From Clostridium estertheticum subsp. estertheticum (GTDB lineage Bacteria > Bacillota > Clostridia > Clostridiales > Clostridiaceae): a stretch of 64,000 nt of DNA. Below, in pieces: positions 18,986-25,658 of the stretch. The position numbers and the translations under genes are program-made. The stretch's first letter is position 1, and every line of letters begins with the position of its first letter. Where the stretch lies: contig NZ_CP015756.1 of NCBI RefSeq assembly GCF_001877035.1, forward strand, positions 2,037,001 through 2,101,000. Direction: 5' to 3'. The notes below the pieces were generated by a model. The model was given only the letters and a program-made list of their open reading frames with translations. It was not told the DNA's origin and did not search any database.

Positions 18986-19239
18986 TAATACAGTTTAATG
19001 ACGTATAGGAAAAGTGGTACTATTAAATTTAAATTATCATCTTTAATGTTTACATTTTAATATATTATAAGTAAATATGATATAAAATTCAATTTTATAG
19101 TAAATTTTATAGCACTTTAGCCGATAGTAGAAAGTGGGCAAAGATATAACTTTGAAAAAGCAAAGAAATATTGCAAGTTAATTATTTTTAATATCAAAAC
19201 AAAAGATATATTTAGTTACACCAAGGAGGAATTACATAA
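18986..19239 (+). other. Intergenic leader of the KASIII-like gene
   Basis: AT-rich with no ORF of note. Imperfect short repeats are present around 19139-19170 (CAAAGATATAACTTTG and GCAAAG words). I see no convincing promoter. Confidence 0.3.
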
Positions 19240-20229
19240 ATGGAAAATGTAAGAATTTTAAAGGTAGAAATTTATCATCCTGATAATGAGGTATTTAATA
19301 GTTTTTATCTGAAGCATTTTAAATCTCAAGGAAAAGACATTGAAGGTTTGTTAAGAGCTTTTGGGCGAGATAAGAGATATATAATCGATGATGATAATGA
19401 GAATACTGTTACTATGGGCATAAAAGTAGCTAATAAAGTATTGAAAAGTGCAGGCCTAGAGGGAAAGGATATTGATATGGTTATGTTTTCATCTCAATTT
19501 CCTGAATATACATTTCCAAGTCAATCGCTAATAGTACATAATGCAATAAATGGGAAAGAAGATTGTATGTGTATGGATACAAATACAAATTGTGCAGGAA
19601 TGCTTGTTACTGTTGAGCAGACTATAAGAGCTATGATGGGCAATCCTCATGTAAAAAGAGCTTTAGTGATAGGGTCTGATTATACTTCGATACATTGTAG
19701 GGACGACGATGAACTAACTTACCCTAATTTTGCAGATGGGGCTGCCGCTATTATTTTAGAAAAGACAGAAGAGGGCGGGTTTATAGATAGTATGTGCAAA
19801 AGTAATGGTGCTACATGGGAGTCAGTTAAATATCCAGCTTGTGGTATGTCAAAAGTATATAAAGAAGAATTATCAGTTAGAGATAGAAGATTACAATGGA
19901 CACCTTTTGAGGGTTTATTTATAATTGACAAGGCCGTAACTTCAATTCATGCCTTACTAAATAGGAATAGTCTAAAAATAGAAGAAATAAACAGCTATTG
20001 CTTTTCTCAATATTCAAAAGCATTTTCAAACCTTGGTTCAGAAAAATTAGGGGTAGATATAAACAAGTTTATTTATATAGGTGATGAATATGGATATACA
20101 GGAACAAGCAGTCCATTTATATCATTTTATGAGGGAGTTAAAACTGGTAGAATAAAAAGAGGAGACATTGTTTGCCTTTGGACAGTTGCAATTAATTGGA
20201 CTATTTGTACTATGCTTATAAGATATTAA
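19240..20229 (+). CDS. Ketoacyl-ACP synthase III-like protein lacking the catalytic His and Asn
   Basis: 329 aa, the size of FabH, with an AAGGAGG site. NTNCAGM at 115-121 keeps the active-site cysteine (C118) and FADGAAAIILE is also conserved. Where FabH has HQAN this protein has FSQYSKAF (255-262), and where FabH has the GN(T) motif it has YGYTGTSS (284-291). Histidine and asparagine of the Cys-His-Asn triad are therefore not visible. It may be an acyltransferase acting without decarboxylation. It stands alone between two terminators, with no acyl carrier protein or fab genes nearby. Confidence 0.75.
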   Translation: MENVRILKVEIYHPDNEVFNSFYLKHFKSQGKDIEGLLRAFGRDKRYIIDDDNENTVTMGIKVANKVLKSAGLEGKDIDMVMFSSQFPEYTFPSQSLIVHNAINGKEDCMCMDTNTNCAGMLVTVEQTIRAMMGNPHVKRALVIGSDYTSIHCRDDDELTYPNFADGAAAIILEKTEEGGFIDSMCKSNGATWESVKYPACGMSKVYKEELSVRDRRLQWTPFEGLFIIDKAVTSIHALLNRNSLKIEEINSYCFSQYSKAFSNLGSEKLGVDINKFIYIGDEYGYTGTSSPFISFYEGVKTGRIKRGDIVCLWTVAINWTICTMLIRY

Positions 20230-20257
20230 AAGAACGTGGGATTCCCACGTTCTTTTT
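20229..20257. terminator. Bidirectional terminator
   Basis: AAAGAACGTGGG (20229-20240) and CCCACGTTCTTT (20244-20255) form a perfect stem with T-rich flanks. It lies between convergent genes. Confidence 0.9.
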
Positions 20258-20258
20258 A

Positions 20259-20627
20259 TTATTTTACGGTAGCAGTTGAAAGCCCAGCTTCCTTACAGAG
20301 CCTTTGAAGTTGCATTTTTAGTACTATATTTTTTGTACAATCAAATATAATAGTCTTAAAACCCTCTTTTTTATACATTTCTAAACAACCTTTTAACATA
20401 TTGGTCATATCGACACCTGATTTAGTATCTTTTCCTGAAACTTTTAGTTCTTTGCAATCAAATTGGAGTTCATATTCTTTTGCATTAACAGGTTTAAGAA
20501 TTATTGTGTAATCGTGTACAAAGCCATCAGCATCGGAAGGACCGAATGAACCAAAAGCCTTTGCAAATAGTATTTGTTTTGTTTTGTCTAATTTCAATTC
20601 ATATTTCTTATCGTTATCTGTTGTCAT
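20259..20627 (-). CDS. Small conserved-looking protein of unknown function
   Basis: 122 aa from ATG 20627 (AAGGA site); a GTG three codons upstream is also in frame. It is soluble, with no signal peptide. The alternation of strands and helices, ending KEGFKTIIFDCTKN and KMQLQRLCKEAGL, resembles a STAS/SpoIIAA-like fold, but I do not recognise the family. It lies 115 bp downstream of flagellin on the same strand with no clear terminator between, so it may be partly co-transcribed. Confidence 0.55.
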   Translation of the reverse strand: MTTDNDKKYELKLDKTKQILFAKAFGSFGPSDADGFVHDYTIILKPVNAKEYELQFDCKELKVSGKDTKSGVDMTNMLKGCLEMYKKEGFKTIIFDCTKNIVLKMQLQRLCKEAGLSTATVK

Positions 20628-20742
20628 ATAAAACACATCCTTATTATATATTTATAAACTTAAGTTAGTAATCATTTACTCTAATATAATAATATTCTAT
20701 TTTAGTACAATTTTCAACAAAAAAATACTTTTTATACTAAAC

Positions 20743-21555
20743 TTATTTCAATAGTTGTAATACATTTTGGGCTTGTTGATTAGATTGTGATAACATAGCT
20801 TGGGCAACTTGATATAGAATACTATTTTTTGAGTATTCCATCATTTCCTTTGCAATATCTACGTCTCTTATTCTAGATTCCGCAGACTGTAGATTTTCAG
20901 CAGTAATATCATTTATTGAGATTACGTGTTCTAATCTATTTGTAAATGCACCTAATGTTCCCCTAAAAGAAGAAGTCTTTTCAATTGCTTTCTGTACAGT
21001 CTTTATTGCATTAGAAGCATTTTCTAGGGTTGATATATTAGCATCATCTAAATTTAATGCAGTTCCAGTCATAGATTCTAGCTTTATAGTCATTGATCCA
21101 TTTGAGTTAGCACCTATTTGGAGTATAAGTTCATTATCATCTTTACTCAATAAAGGTATAGTATTAAATTCAGTTTGATTTGCACTTCTTGTAATTTCTT
21201 CTTTTAATTGCACAAACTCTTTATTTAATTGAAGTCTATCATCATCAGAGTTTGTACCTGTAGCTGCTTGGACAGCTAATTCATTCATTCTTTGAAGCAT
21301 AGAATGCGTTTCATTTAGGGCTCCGTCAGCTGTCTGAAGTAATGAAATACTATCCTCAGCATTTCTAGAGGCTTGCTCTAATCCTCTAATTTGACCTCTC
21401 ATCTTTTCGGAAATAGCAAGACCGGCGGGATCATCTGCTGCTCTATTTATTCTTAGACCTGAAGATAATCTTTCCATAGACCTGCCCATTTTATTTTGAA
21501 GAATAGACATTTGTCTACAGGCAAACATTGCGCCAATGTTATGAGTAATTATCAT
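20743..21555 (-). CDS. Flagellin
   Basis: 270 aa, near the minimum for a flagellin. The N-terminal D0/D1 region (SMERLSSGLRINRAADDPAG, about 26-45) and the C-terminal D1/D0 region (ESRIRDVDIAKEMMEYSKN, QAMLSQSNQQAQNVLQLLK) are fully conserved; the central variable domain is almost absent. The protein forms the flagellar filament after type III export. The start reads MIITHNIGAMFACRQ, with a cysteine unusual for flagellin. No other flagellar gene is present in the window, so this is an isolated copy. Confidence 0.93.
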   Translation of the reverse strand: MIITHNIGAMFACRQMSILQNKMGRSMERLSSGLRINRAADDPAGLAISEKMRGQIRGLEQASRNAEDSISLLQTADGALNETHSMLQRMNELAVQAATGTNSDDDRLQLNKEFVQLKEEITRSANQTEFNTIPLLSKDDNELILQIGANSNGSMTIKLESMTGTALNLDDANISTLENASNAIKTVQKAIEKTSSFRGTLGAFTNRLEHVISINDITAENLQSAESRIRDVDIAKEMMEYSKNSILYQVAQAMLSQSNQQAQNVLQLLK

Positions 21556-21999
21556 AATTAACTCCTCCCTAAAATTTTAGACTCCTTTTATTACAGGTTT
21601 GTATTGGTAAACAGTTATATTACAAATAAAGGTTTAATTAAAAAGAAAAATATTTATGTAAGAATTATGTATTGGTTTTATTATACAATTTTTATAGCGA
21701 ATTGGATACAGTATTATGGTTGTATTTTATAATATTTATTAATATTTTAGACTTAATTAATATTATATATGGCAAAGTAATAAATGCAGTTAATTTAGCT
21801 TAGCTTGCCTATTAATAATACTCTATTCATGTTATCATATACTTATAGATGTGGGCAATTATGGTTTAGATTGATTTTATTTATAAAATAAAAAAGTCGA
21901 AAATCTGTAAAGTCTCTAAGGAATATTAGTAAGTTTTATTTATAAAATATAAATATGTTAGTGATTAAGAATTTTCGCTAAATGGGGGATGAGATAAGC
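21556..21999. other. Divergent intergenic region of flagellin and the Ser-rich gene
   Basis: The flagellin leader (minus strand) has the palindrome TCTAAAATTTTAG (about 21569-21582) between two GGAG motifs, one being the ribosome site; this arrangement resembles CsrA-binding leaders. I find no sigma-28 consensus. Toward the Ser-rich gene the 16-bp word TTTTATTTATAAAATA occurs twice (21875-21890 and 21934-21949), each partly palindromic, and may be an operator pair. Confidence 0.35.
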
Positions 22000-22437
22000 T
22001 TGAAGAAGTTATCAAAGATATTATCAATACTACTGATGGTGGCATTACTTGTAACAATTAATTTTGATGTATATGCTAAATCAAGGTCCGGTGGATTTAA
22101 ATCAAGTGGTAGTCATAGTAGTTCAAGTAGTAAAAGTTCGAGTAGTAGCAGTAGTGGAGGATTTAAATCAAGTAATAATTATACAAAACCTTCAACTGCA
22201 ACAACGGATAAAACATCAACATCGACTGATAAATCGACAAGTAACAGTAATAGTTCAACTCAAACACCAATTGTAGGTAGTAATAATAATTATAGTAACA
22301 ACAATCATAGAAGTTTTATACCAATGATGTTTTTTGGAAATTCATTTGGTAGTTCGATATTTAGGTATGCAGGTTTAATTATTATTTTATTAATAATGTT
22401 CTATGTGTATAGATTTATTAAAAGAAAACGTAAATAA
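22000..22437 (+). CDS. Secreted or anchored Ser-rich low-complexity protein
   Basis: 145 aa from TTG 22000, chosen because GGGGGATGAG lies 9 bp upstream and the result is a clean signal peptide (KKLSKILSILLMVALLV, cleavage likely near VYA-KS). Residues about 28-105 are low-complexity Ser/Gly/Asn/Thr with the recurring unit GGFKSS. A second hydrophobic helix (about 121-139) is followed by FIKRKRK, so the C-terminus is probably held in the membrane with the positive tail inside. No enzyme motif is seen. First gene of a three-gene unit with a Cys-cluster protein and a PspA homologue, suggesting a cell-envelope role. Confidence 0.7.
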   Translation: MKKLSKILSILLMVALLVTINFDVYAKSRSGGFKSSGSHSSSSSKSSSSSSSGGFKSSNNYTKPSTATTDKTSTSTDKSTSNSNSSTQTPIVGSNNNYSNNNHRSFIPMMFFGNSFGSSIFRYAGLIIILLIMFYVYRFIKRKRK

Positions 22438-22461
22438 AAGGTAAGGGTGGGTTAAAAAATA

Positions 22462-23094
22462 ATGGGTAATGAAAAAGAATATTTAAGTAAAATGAATGAT
22501 ACTTATGTAAAAGCTCATGGTGATTTATTTTTAAAGATATATTCTAATGAGTTTCGTGATGATACATTAAAGAATAAAGTTAAAGCCTTAAAATTCGAGA
22601 AAATATCTTTGGAGTTTATTGATATAATAGACAAATCTATTAAAGCGTCTAATAAGTTAATGCATTTTGTTGTAGATGATACTAAAGAGGTTAGTGATTA
22701 TTACAAGAAGTATAGAGGTCAATTAGATCAAGTTCAAAATTGTTCTAAGTGTGAATGTATAGATTGTGCATATGAATGTAACTTTAGTTCTTGTGGTAAT
22801 TGTTTATCAGGATGCAGAGTTAAGACCTGTGATAAAAAAGAAAATTGCATAATAGAAAGTACTAAGACACTTGAATTATACGATGATAATAAAGAAAGAA
22901 ATGTTGAATTTGAGATATTAGCAATAGTAGAAAGCAAATCTTATGATAAAAAGTATATACTGTTGCAAGAAAAGGAAAATGAGGATAATAAACAAATGTA
23001 TATTATGACTGATGGACTATCAGATACTGAGTATATAAATATAGAGAATGAGGAAGAACTGGAAAATATAGCTGGACTATTCATGGAGAGCTAG
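22462..23094 (+). CDS. Cys-cluster protein with DUF1292-like C-terminal region
   Basis: 210 aa, soluble. The N-terminal third is helical. Residues about 93-130 contain ten cysteines in 36 residues (CSKCECIDCAYEC, CGNCLSGC, then C-x4-C and C-x5-C), a likely zinc or iron-sulfur site. The C-terminal part (FEILAIVESKSYDKKYILLQ ... EEELENIAGLF) resembles the small DUF1292 fold, though I cannot confirm this. The gene lies 24 bp after the Ser-rich gene and 47 bp before the pspA-like gene, all on one strand and without an internal terminator. I know of no described function. Confidence 0.65.
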   Translation: MGNEKEYLSKMNDTYVKAHGDLFLKIYSNEFRDDTLKNKVKALKFEKISLEFIDIIDKSIKASNKLMHFVVDDTKEVSDYYKKYRGQLDQVQNCSKCECIDCAYECNFSSCGNCLSGCRVKTCDKKENCIIESTKTLELYDDNKERNVEFEILAIVESKSYDKKYILLQEKENEDNKQMYIMTDGLSDTEYINIENEEELENIAGLFMES

Positions 23095-23141
23095 TATACA
23101 ATGTATATAATCATTAAAGATAATAAGGAGGAATATAAACA

Positions 23142-23801
23142 ATGGGAATATTTGATAGATTAGGAAATAGCCTAAAAGCAGGAGTTAACAAGATAATTGA
23201 TGCAAATGAGGATACAGCAGCGCTTATAGACCAAGCCATAAGAGATAAAGATGCATCTTTAAATGAGGCAAAATCTAAATCAGCTGTAGTTTTTGGAAAT
23301 GTAAAAAGACTTGAAAGAGAAATGAATTCAGCTAAAGAAGATATGACCAATTGGGAATCTAAAATAAAACTAGCTATAGAAAAAGGTAATGATGAATTAG
23401 CTAGTAAAGCAATTGCTAAACAAAAAGAATGTGAAGCTACTAGTGTTTCATTATCAAAATCTTATAATTCAGCTAAAATTACTGCAGATAGCTTGAAGAA
23501 AAGTTTGGTAGATTTAGAAGATGACTTAAAAGATTTAAGAGGCAAGAGAGATGGCTTAATAGCTAGACTTAAAACAGCAGAGGCTGCACAGGAAGTTAAT
23601 GCAATTACAGCTAATATTAAAACAAAAGGTAATAGTATTGATTTAGATAGATTAGAACGTAAGATAGAGGAAAAAGAATGTTTAGCAGAAGGGTTAGGAG
23701 AACTCAAAGTTGATTCTTTAGAGGATGAATTTGAGGCACTCGAAAAAACATCTGTAAGTGATGATTTAGCGGCTTATAAAGCTAAATATGCTAAACAATA
23801 A
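23142..23801 (+). CDS. pspA: PspA/IM30 (ESCRT-III-like) membrane-stress protein
   Basis: 219 aa, the family length, with a strong AAGGAGGAA site. It starts MGIFDRLGNSLKAGVNKIID, the amphipathic helix that binds stressed membranes, and continues as long coiled coil to about 165 (AKSKSAVVFGNVKRLEREM, ECEATSVSLSKSYNSAK), ending with a short helix. PspA homologues polymerise on damaged membrane and limit proton leakage. Usual clostridial partners such as PspC or LiaFSR are absent; instead it closes an operon with two unfamiliar genes. A strong terminator follows. Confidence 0.88.
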   Translation: MGIFDRLGNSLKAGVNKIIDANEDTAALIDQAIRDKDASLNEAKSKSAVVFGNVKRLEREMNSAKEDMTNWESKIKLAIEKGNDELASKAIAKQKECEATSVSLSKSYNSAKITADSLKKSLVDLEDDLKDLRGKRDGLIARLKTAEAAQEVNAITANIKTKGNSIDLDRLERKIEEKECLAEGLGELKVDSLEDEFEALEKTSVSDDLAAYKAKYAKQ

Positions 23802-23817
23802 TTAACAGTAAACAAAG

Positions 23818-23860
23818 GCATGCCAATATTTCTTATAGAAATATTGGCATGCTTTTTTTA
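23818..23860 (+). terminator. Terminator of the PspA unit
   Basis: GCATGCCAATATTTC (23818-23832) and its complement (23838-23852) form a perfect 15-bp stem followed by TTTTTTT. Confidence 0.92.
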
Positions 23861-24024
23861 TTTTTTTTACTTTATTAGGTACATTAGTATCATTATAGGT
23901 ACTATGTAATAAAAAAGTGCGTACTTGTAATTAAGATACAATGAAGTAAAATAGTAACATAGAGAAAATGATAATCAATATAATGAATTATCGAAATAAT
24001 CTTAATTAATATGGAGGTAACAAA

Positions 24025-24531
24025 ATGGAAGCAATATTTAATAGAAGAAGCATAAGGAAATATGAGGATAGACCAATTGAAAAGGAAAAAATAGAAAAAC
24101 TTTTAAGGGCTGCGATGCAGGCACCATCAGCAGCAAATCAACAACCTTGGGAATTCTTGGTTATTGAAGATAAAGAAATATTAAAAAAATTATCAGAAGT
24201 GAGTCCCTACTCAAAGATGGTTAGGACTTCAGCTGTAACATTTGTTCTTTTAGCTAGAAAAGATGGGTTATTAGCACCAGGTTGTGTACCCCAAGATATG
24301 GGAGCAGCATCAGAAAATCTTCTTTTACAAGCAGTAGAACTAGGACTTGGAGCAGTTTGGCTTGGGGTAGCATCTATTGATGAAAGAATGAGTTATATAA
24401 AGGATTTGTTTAACTTACCTGATAATATAGAAGCATTCGCATTAATTCCAGTAGGATATCCAGATGGTCAGCAAAATAAGTTTGTAGATAGATTTGATAA
24501 GGCAAGAGTTCATTATGAAAGTTATAAATAA
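24025..24531 (+). CDS. Nitroreductase-family flavoprotein
   Basis: 168 aa, typical of single-domain NAD(P)H nitroreductases. RRSIRKYEDRPIEKEKIEKL at the N-terminus and PSAANQQPWEF (35-45) bind FMN; GLGAVWLG and LIPVGYPDG complete the fold. It probably reduces nitro compounds, quinones or flavin substrates in the cytosol. A GGAGGT site precedes the ATG, and it is followed by its own terminator. Confidence 0.9.
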   Translation: MEAIFNRRSIRKYEDRPIEKEKIEKLLRAAMQAPSAANQQPWEFLVIEDKEILKKLSEVSPYSKMVRTSAVTFVLLARKDGLLAPGCVPQDMGAASENLLLQAVELGLGAVWLGVASIDERMSYIKDLFNLPDNIEAFALIPVGYPDGQQNKFVDRFDKARVHYESYK

Positions 24532-24541
24532 ATAAGAAAAC

Positions 24542-24583
24542 AAATAAACCTTTGACTAATTAATTAGTCAGAGGTTTATTTAT
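24542..24583 (+). terminator. Terminator of the nitroreductase gene
   Basis: AAATAAACCT and GACTAATT pair with AATTAGTC and AGGTTTATTT across one small internal mismatch. T-rich sequence follows. Confidence 0.85.
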
Positions 24584-24750
24584 TATATTTTTTTTATTAA
24601 GTTACGATCATACAATTTAGAAAATATTGTTTTAATAATAGCGTAAGTAGGGATTTCTTAATATGTTATTTTTAAACATAGCTATCCACTTCCTTCTTCA
24701 AACTACATATAATATAGTTTGAGCATATAAGATATGAAGTTATTCAATTT

Positions 24751-24834
24751 TCACTTCTCTGTTGGTATTGCATAAAATAAGCATACTAAGCCTCCTATGA
24801 CAATTAATAAACCTAAAATTGAGGACAGCTTCAT
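24751..24834 (-). CDS. 27-aa single-helix membrane peptide, KdpF-like
   Basis: ATG at 24834 with an AGAGGTG site 7 bp upstream, TGA at 24751-24753. The peptide starts MKLSSILGLLIVIGG and ends FYAIPTEK: one membrane helix followed by a short polar end. The pattern resembles KdpF, the small subunit of the Kdp potassium ATPase, which ends in a YAL...PE-type motif, but no kdpABC genes are nearby. It is the last open frame before the convergent nitroreductase gene and lies just after a structured RNA region. Real coding is supported by the ribosome site and hydrophobic pattern only. Confidence 0.5.
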   Translation of the reverse strand: MKLSSILGLLIVIGGLVCLFYAIPTEK

Positions 24835-24839
24835 AATTT

Positions 24840-25010
24840 TCACCTCTTTTTATTTAATGACATTTCAGAAGGAAAGTCTTCCATTTCTATAAGTGGGAGC
24901 TACATATCTTAACAAATAGAAAACTTCAGTGGCAGTGTAAATCTCCTTCTGAAGTCGTTAATATTGCAGCTCCGCAGGAGATGATTTAATCTTATCTACC
25001 TAATTGTTAG
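24840..25010 (-). ncRNA. Structured leader or intergenic RNA between two tiny membrane-protein ORFs
   Basis: On the minus strand GGAGCTGCAATATTAAC (about 24974-24958) can pair with GTTAAGATATGTAGCTCC (about 24913-24896), enclosing a hairpin with arms CTTCAG and CTGAAG. A second dyad (TTCTAT/ATAGAA) and GGAAG-ACTTTCC follow before the AGAGGTG site of the 27-aa ORF. The long-range stem is not expected by chance in DNA this AT-rich. The layout suits a cis-acting regulator, but it matches no riboswitch consensus I know. Confidence 0.4.
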
Positions 25011-25071
25011 CATATATTTTGTTGATATAAAAAACATCCTAATTGATAATAATAGAGTGGCATATGAAGAG

Positions 25072-25194
25072 TTACATAGTAGTTAAAAGTATTTTAATGC
25101 CAACGAGCGCTAGAACTGGAGTTGTAACACACAGAGAAATTAAGATAGCTTGAAGCCATGATATTTCGGGACTGTTTTTGTATTTAGATTCCAT
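25072..25194 (-). CDS. 40-aa small membrane protein
   Basis: ATG at 25194 (GGGG about 10 bp upstream), TAA at 25072-25074. It begins MESKYKNSPEISWLQ, then continues as one hydrophobic helix and ends GIKILLTTM. The polar N-terminus and single helix are typical of small regulatory membrane proteins. It is upstream of, and on the same strand as, the 27-aa KdpF-like peptide; the two are separated by the structured RNA region. I do not recognise a family. Confidence 0.45.
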   Translation of the reverse strand: MESKYKNSPEISWLQAILISLCVTTPVLALVGIKILLTTM

Positions 25195-25658
25195 GATAAA
25201 TTGACCCCATTTCTTCATTAAATACTATATTTTATAACAATTTTATAATGATATAATTTAATTTACTATATATACCATTTGACATACAGAATACCACAAA
25301 ATTAATTCCATTGCAATATATTTGGAAGGAAGTTCACTTTATTAAGTTGTTTTAAGGTATTAAAACCTAGAAAATAAAGAATTATTATTAACCCCTAATT
25401 TGTGTTTTTGACGTTCAACTATTATCTTTGTATACATTTACAGCAGTATGGTATATAGTACTAATTGAATCAACTATAATATTACTATATAAATTAATAG
25501 CGCTAATACAACTTAAATATAGCCACTTTTGCTGGATATAATTTTGAAATGTATAGGAATAAGGTTCGTGATAGAGTTTTTAACATTTCATTGCAGGAAT
25601 ACTAGGTTCTGTTAAAGAATAATATATTATAATAAAATATAAAGTGGGAGATGAAATT
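25195..25658. other. AT-rich intergenic region before lacZ
   Basis: About 460 bp separate the 40-aa ORF from lacZ. I see no further gene. TTGACA occurs at about 25278 on the plus strand but no -10 box fits. No operator for a sugar regulator is clear. Confidence 0.3.

Noticed and set aside
22080-22170. Tandem repeat or CRISPR-like array in the Ser-rich gene
   Set aside because: The repetition is short serine codon runs (AGT/TCA) within a coding frame, with no spacer structure.
24840-25010. Known metal or nucleotide riboswitch (M-box, c-di-AMP) upstream of the KdpF-like ORF
   Set aside because: The sequence has an apparent long-range stem but lacks the conserved core words of the M-box (such as TTAGGTGAGGCTCC) and of the c-di-AMP riboswitch. 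It is reported only as an unnamed structured region.
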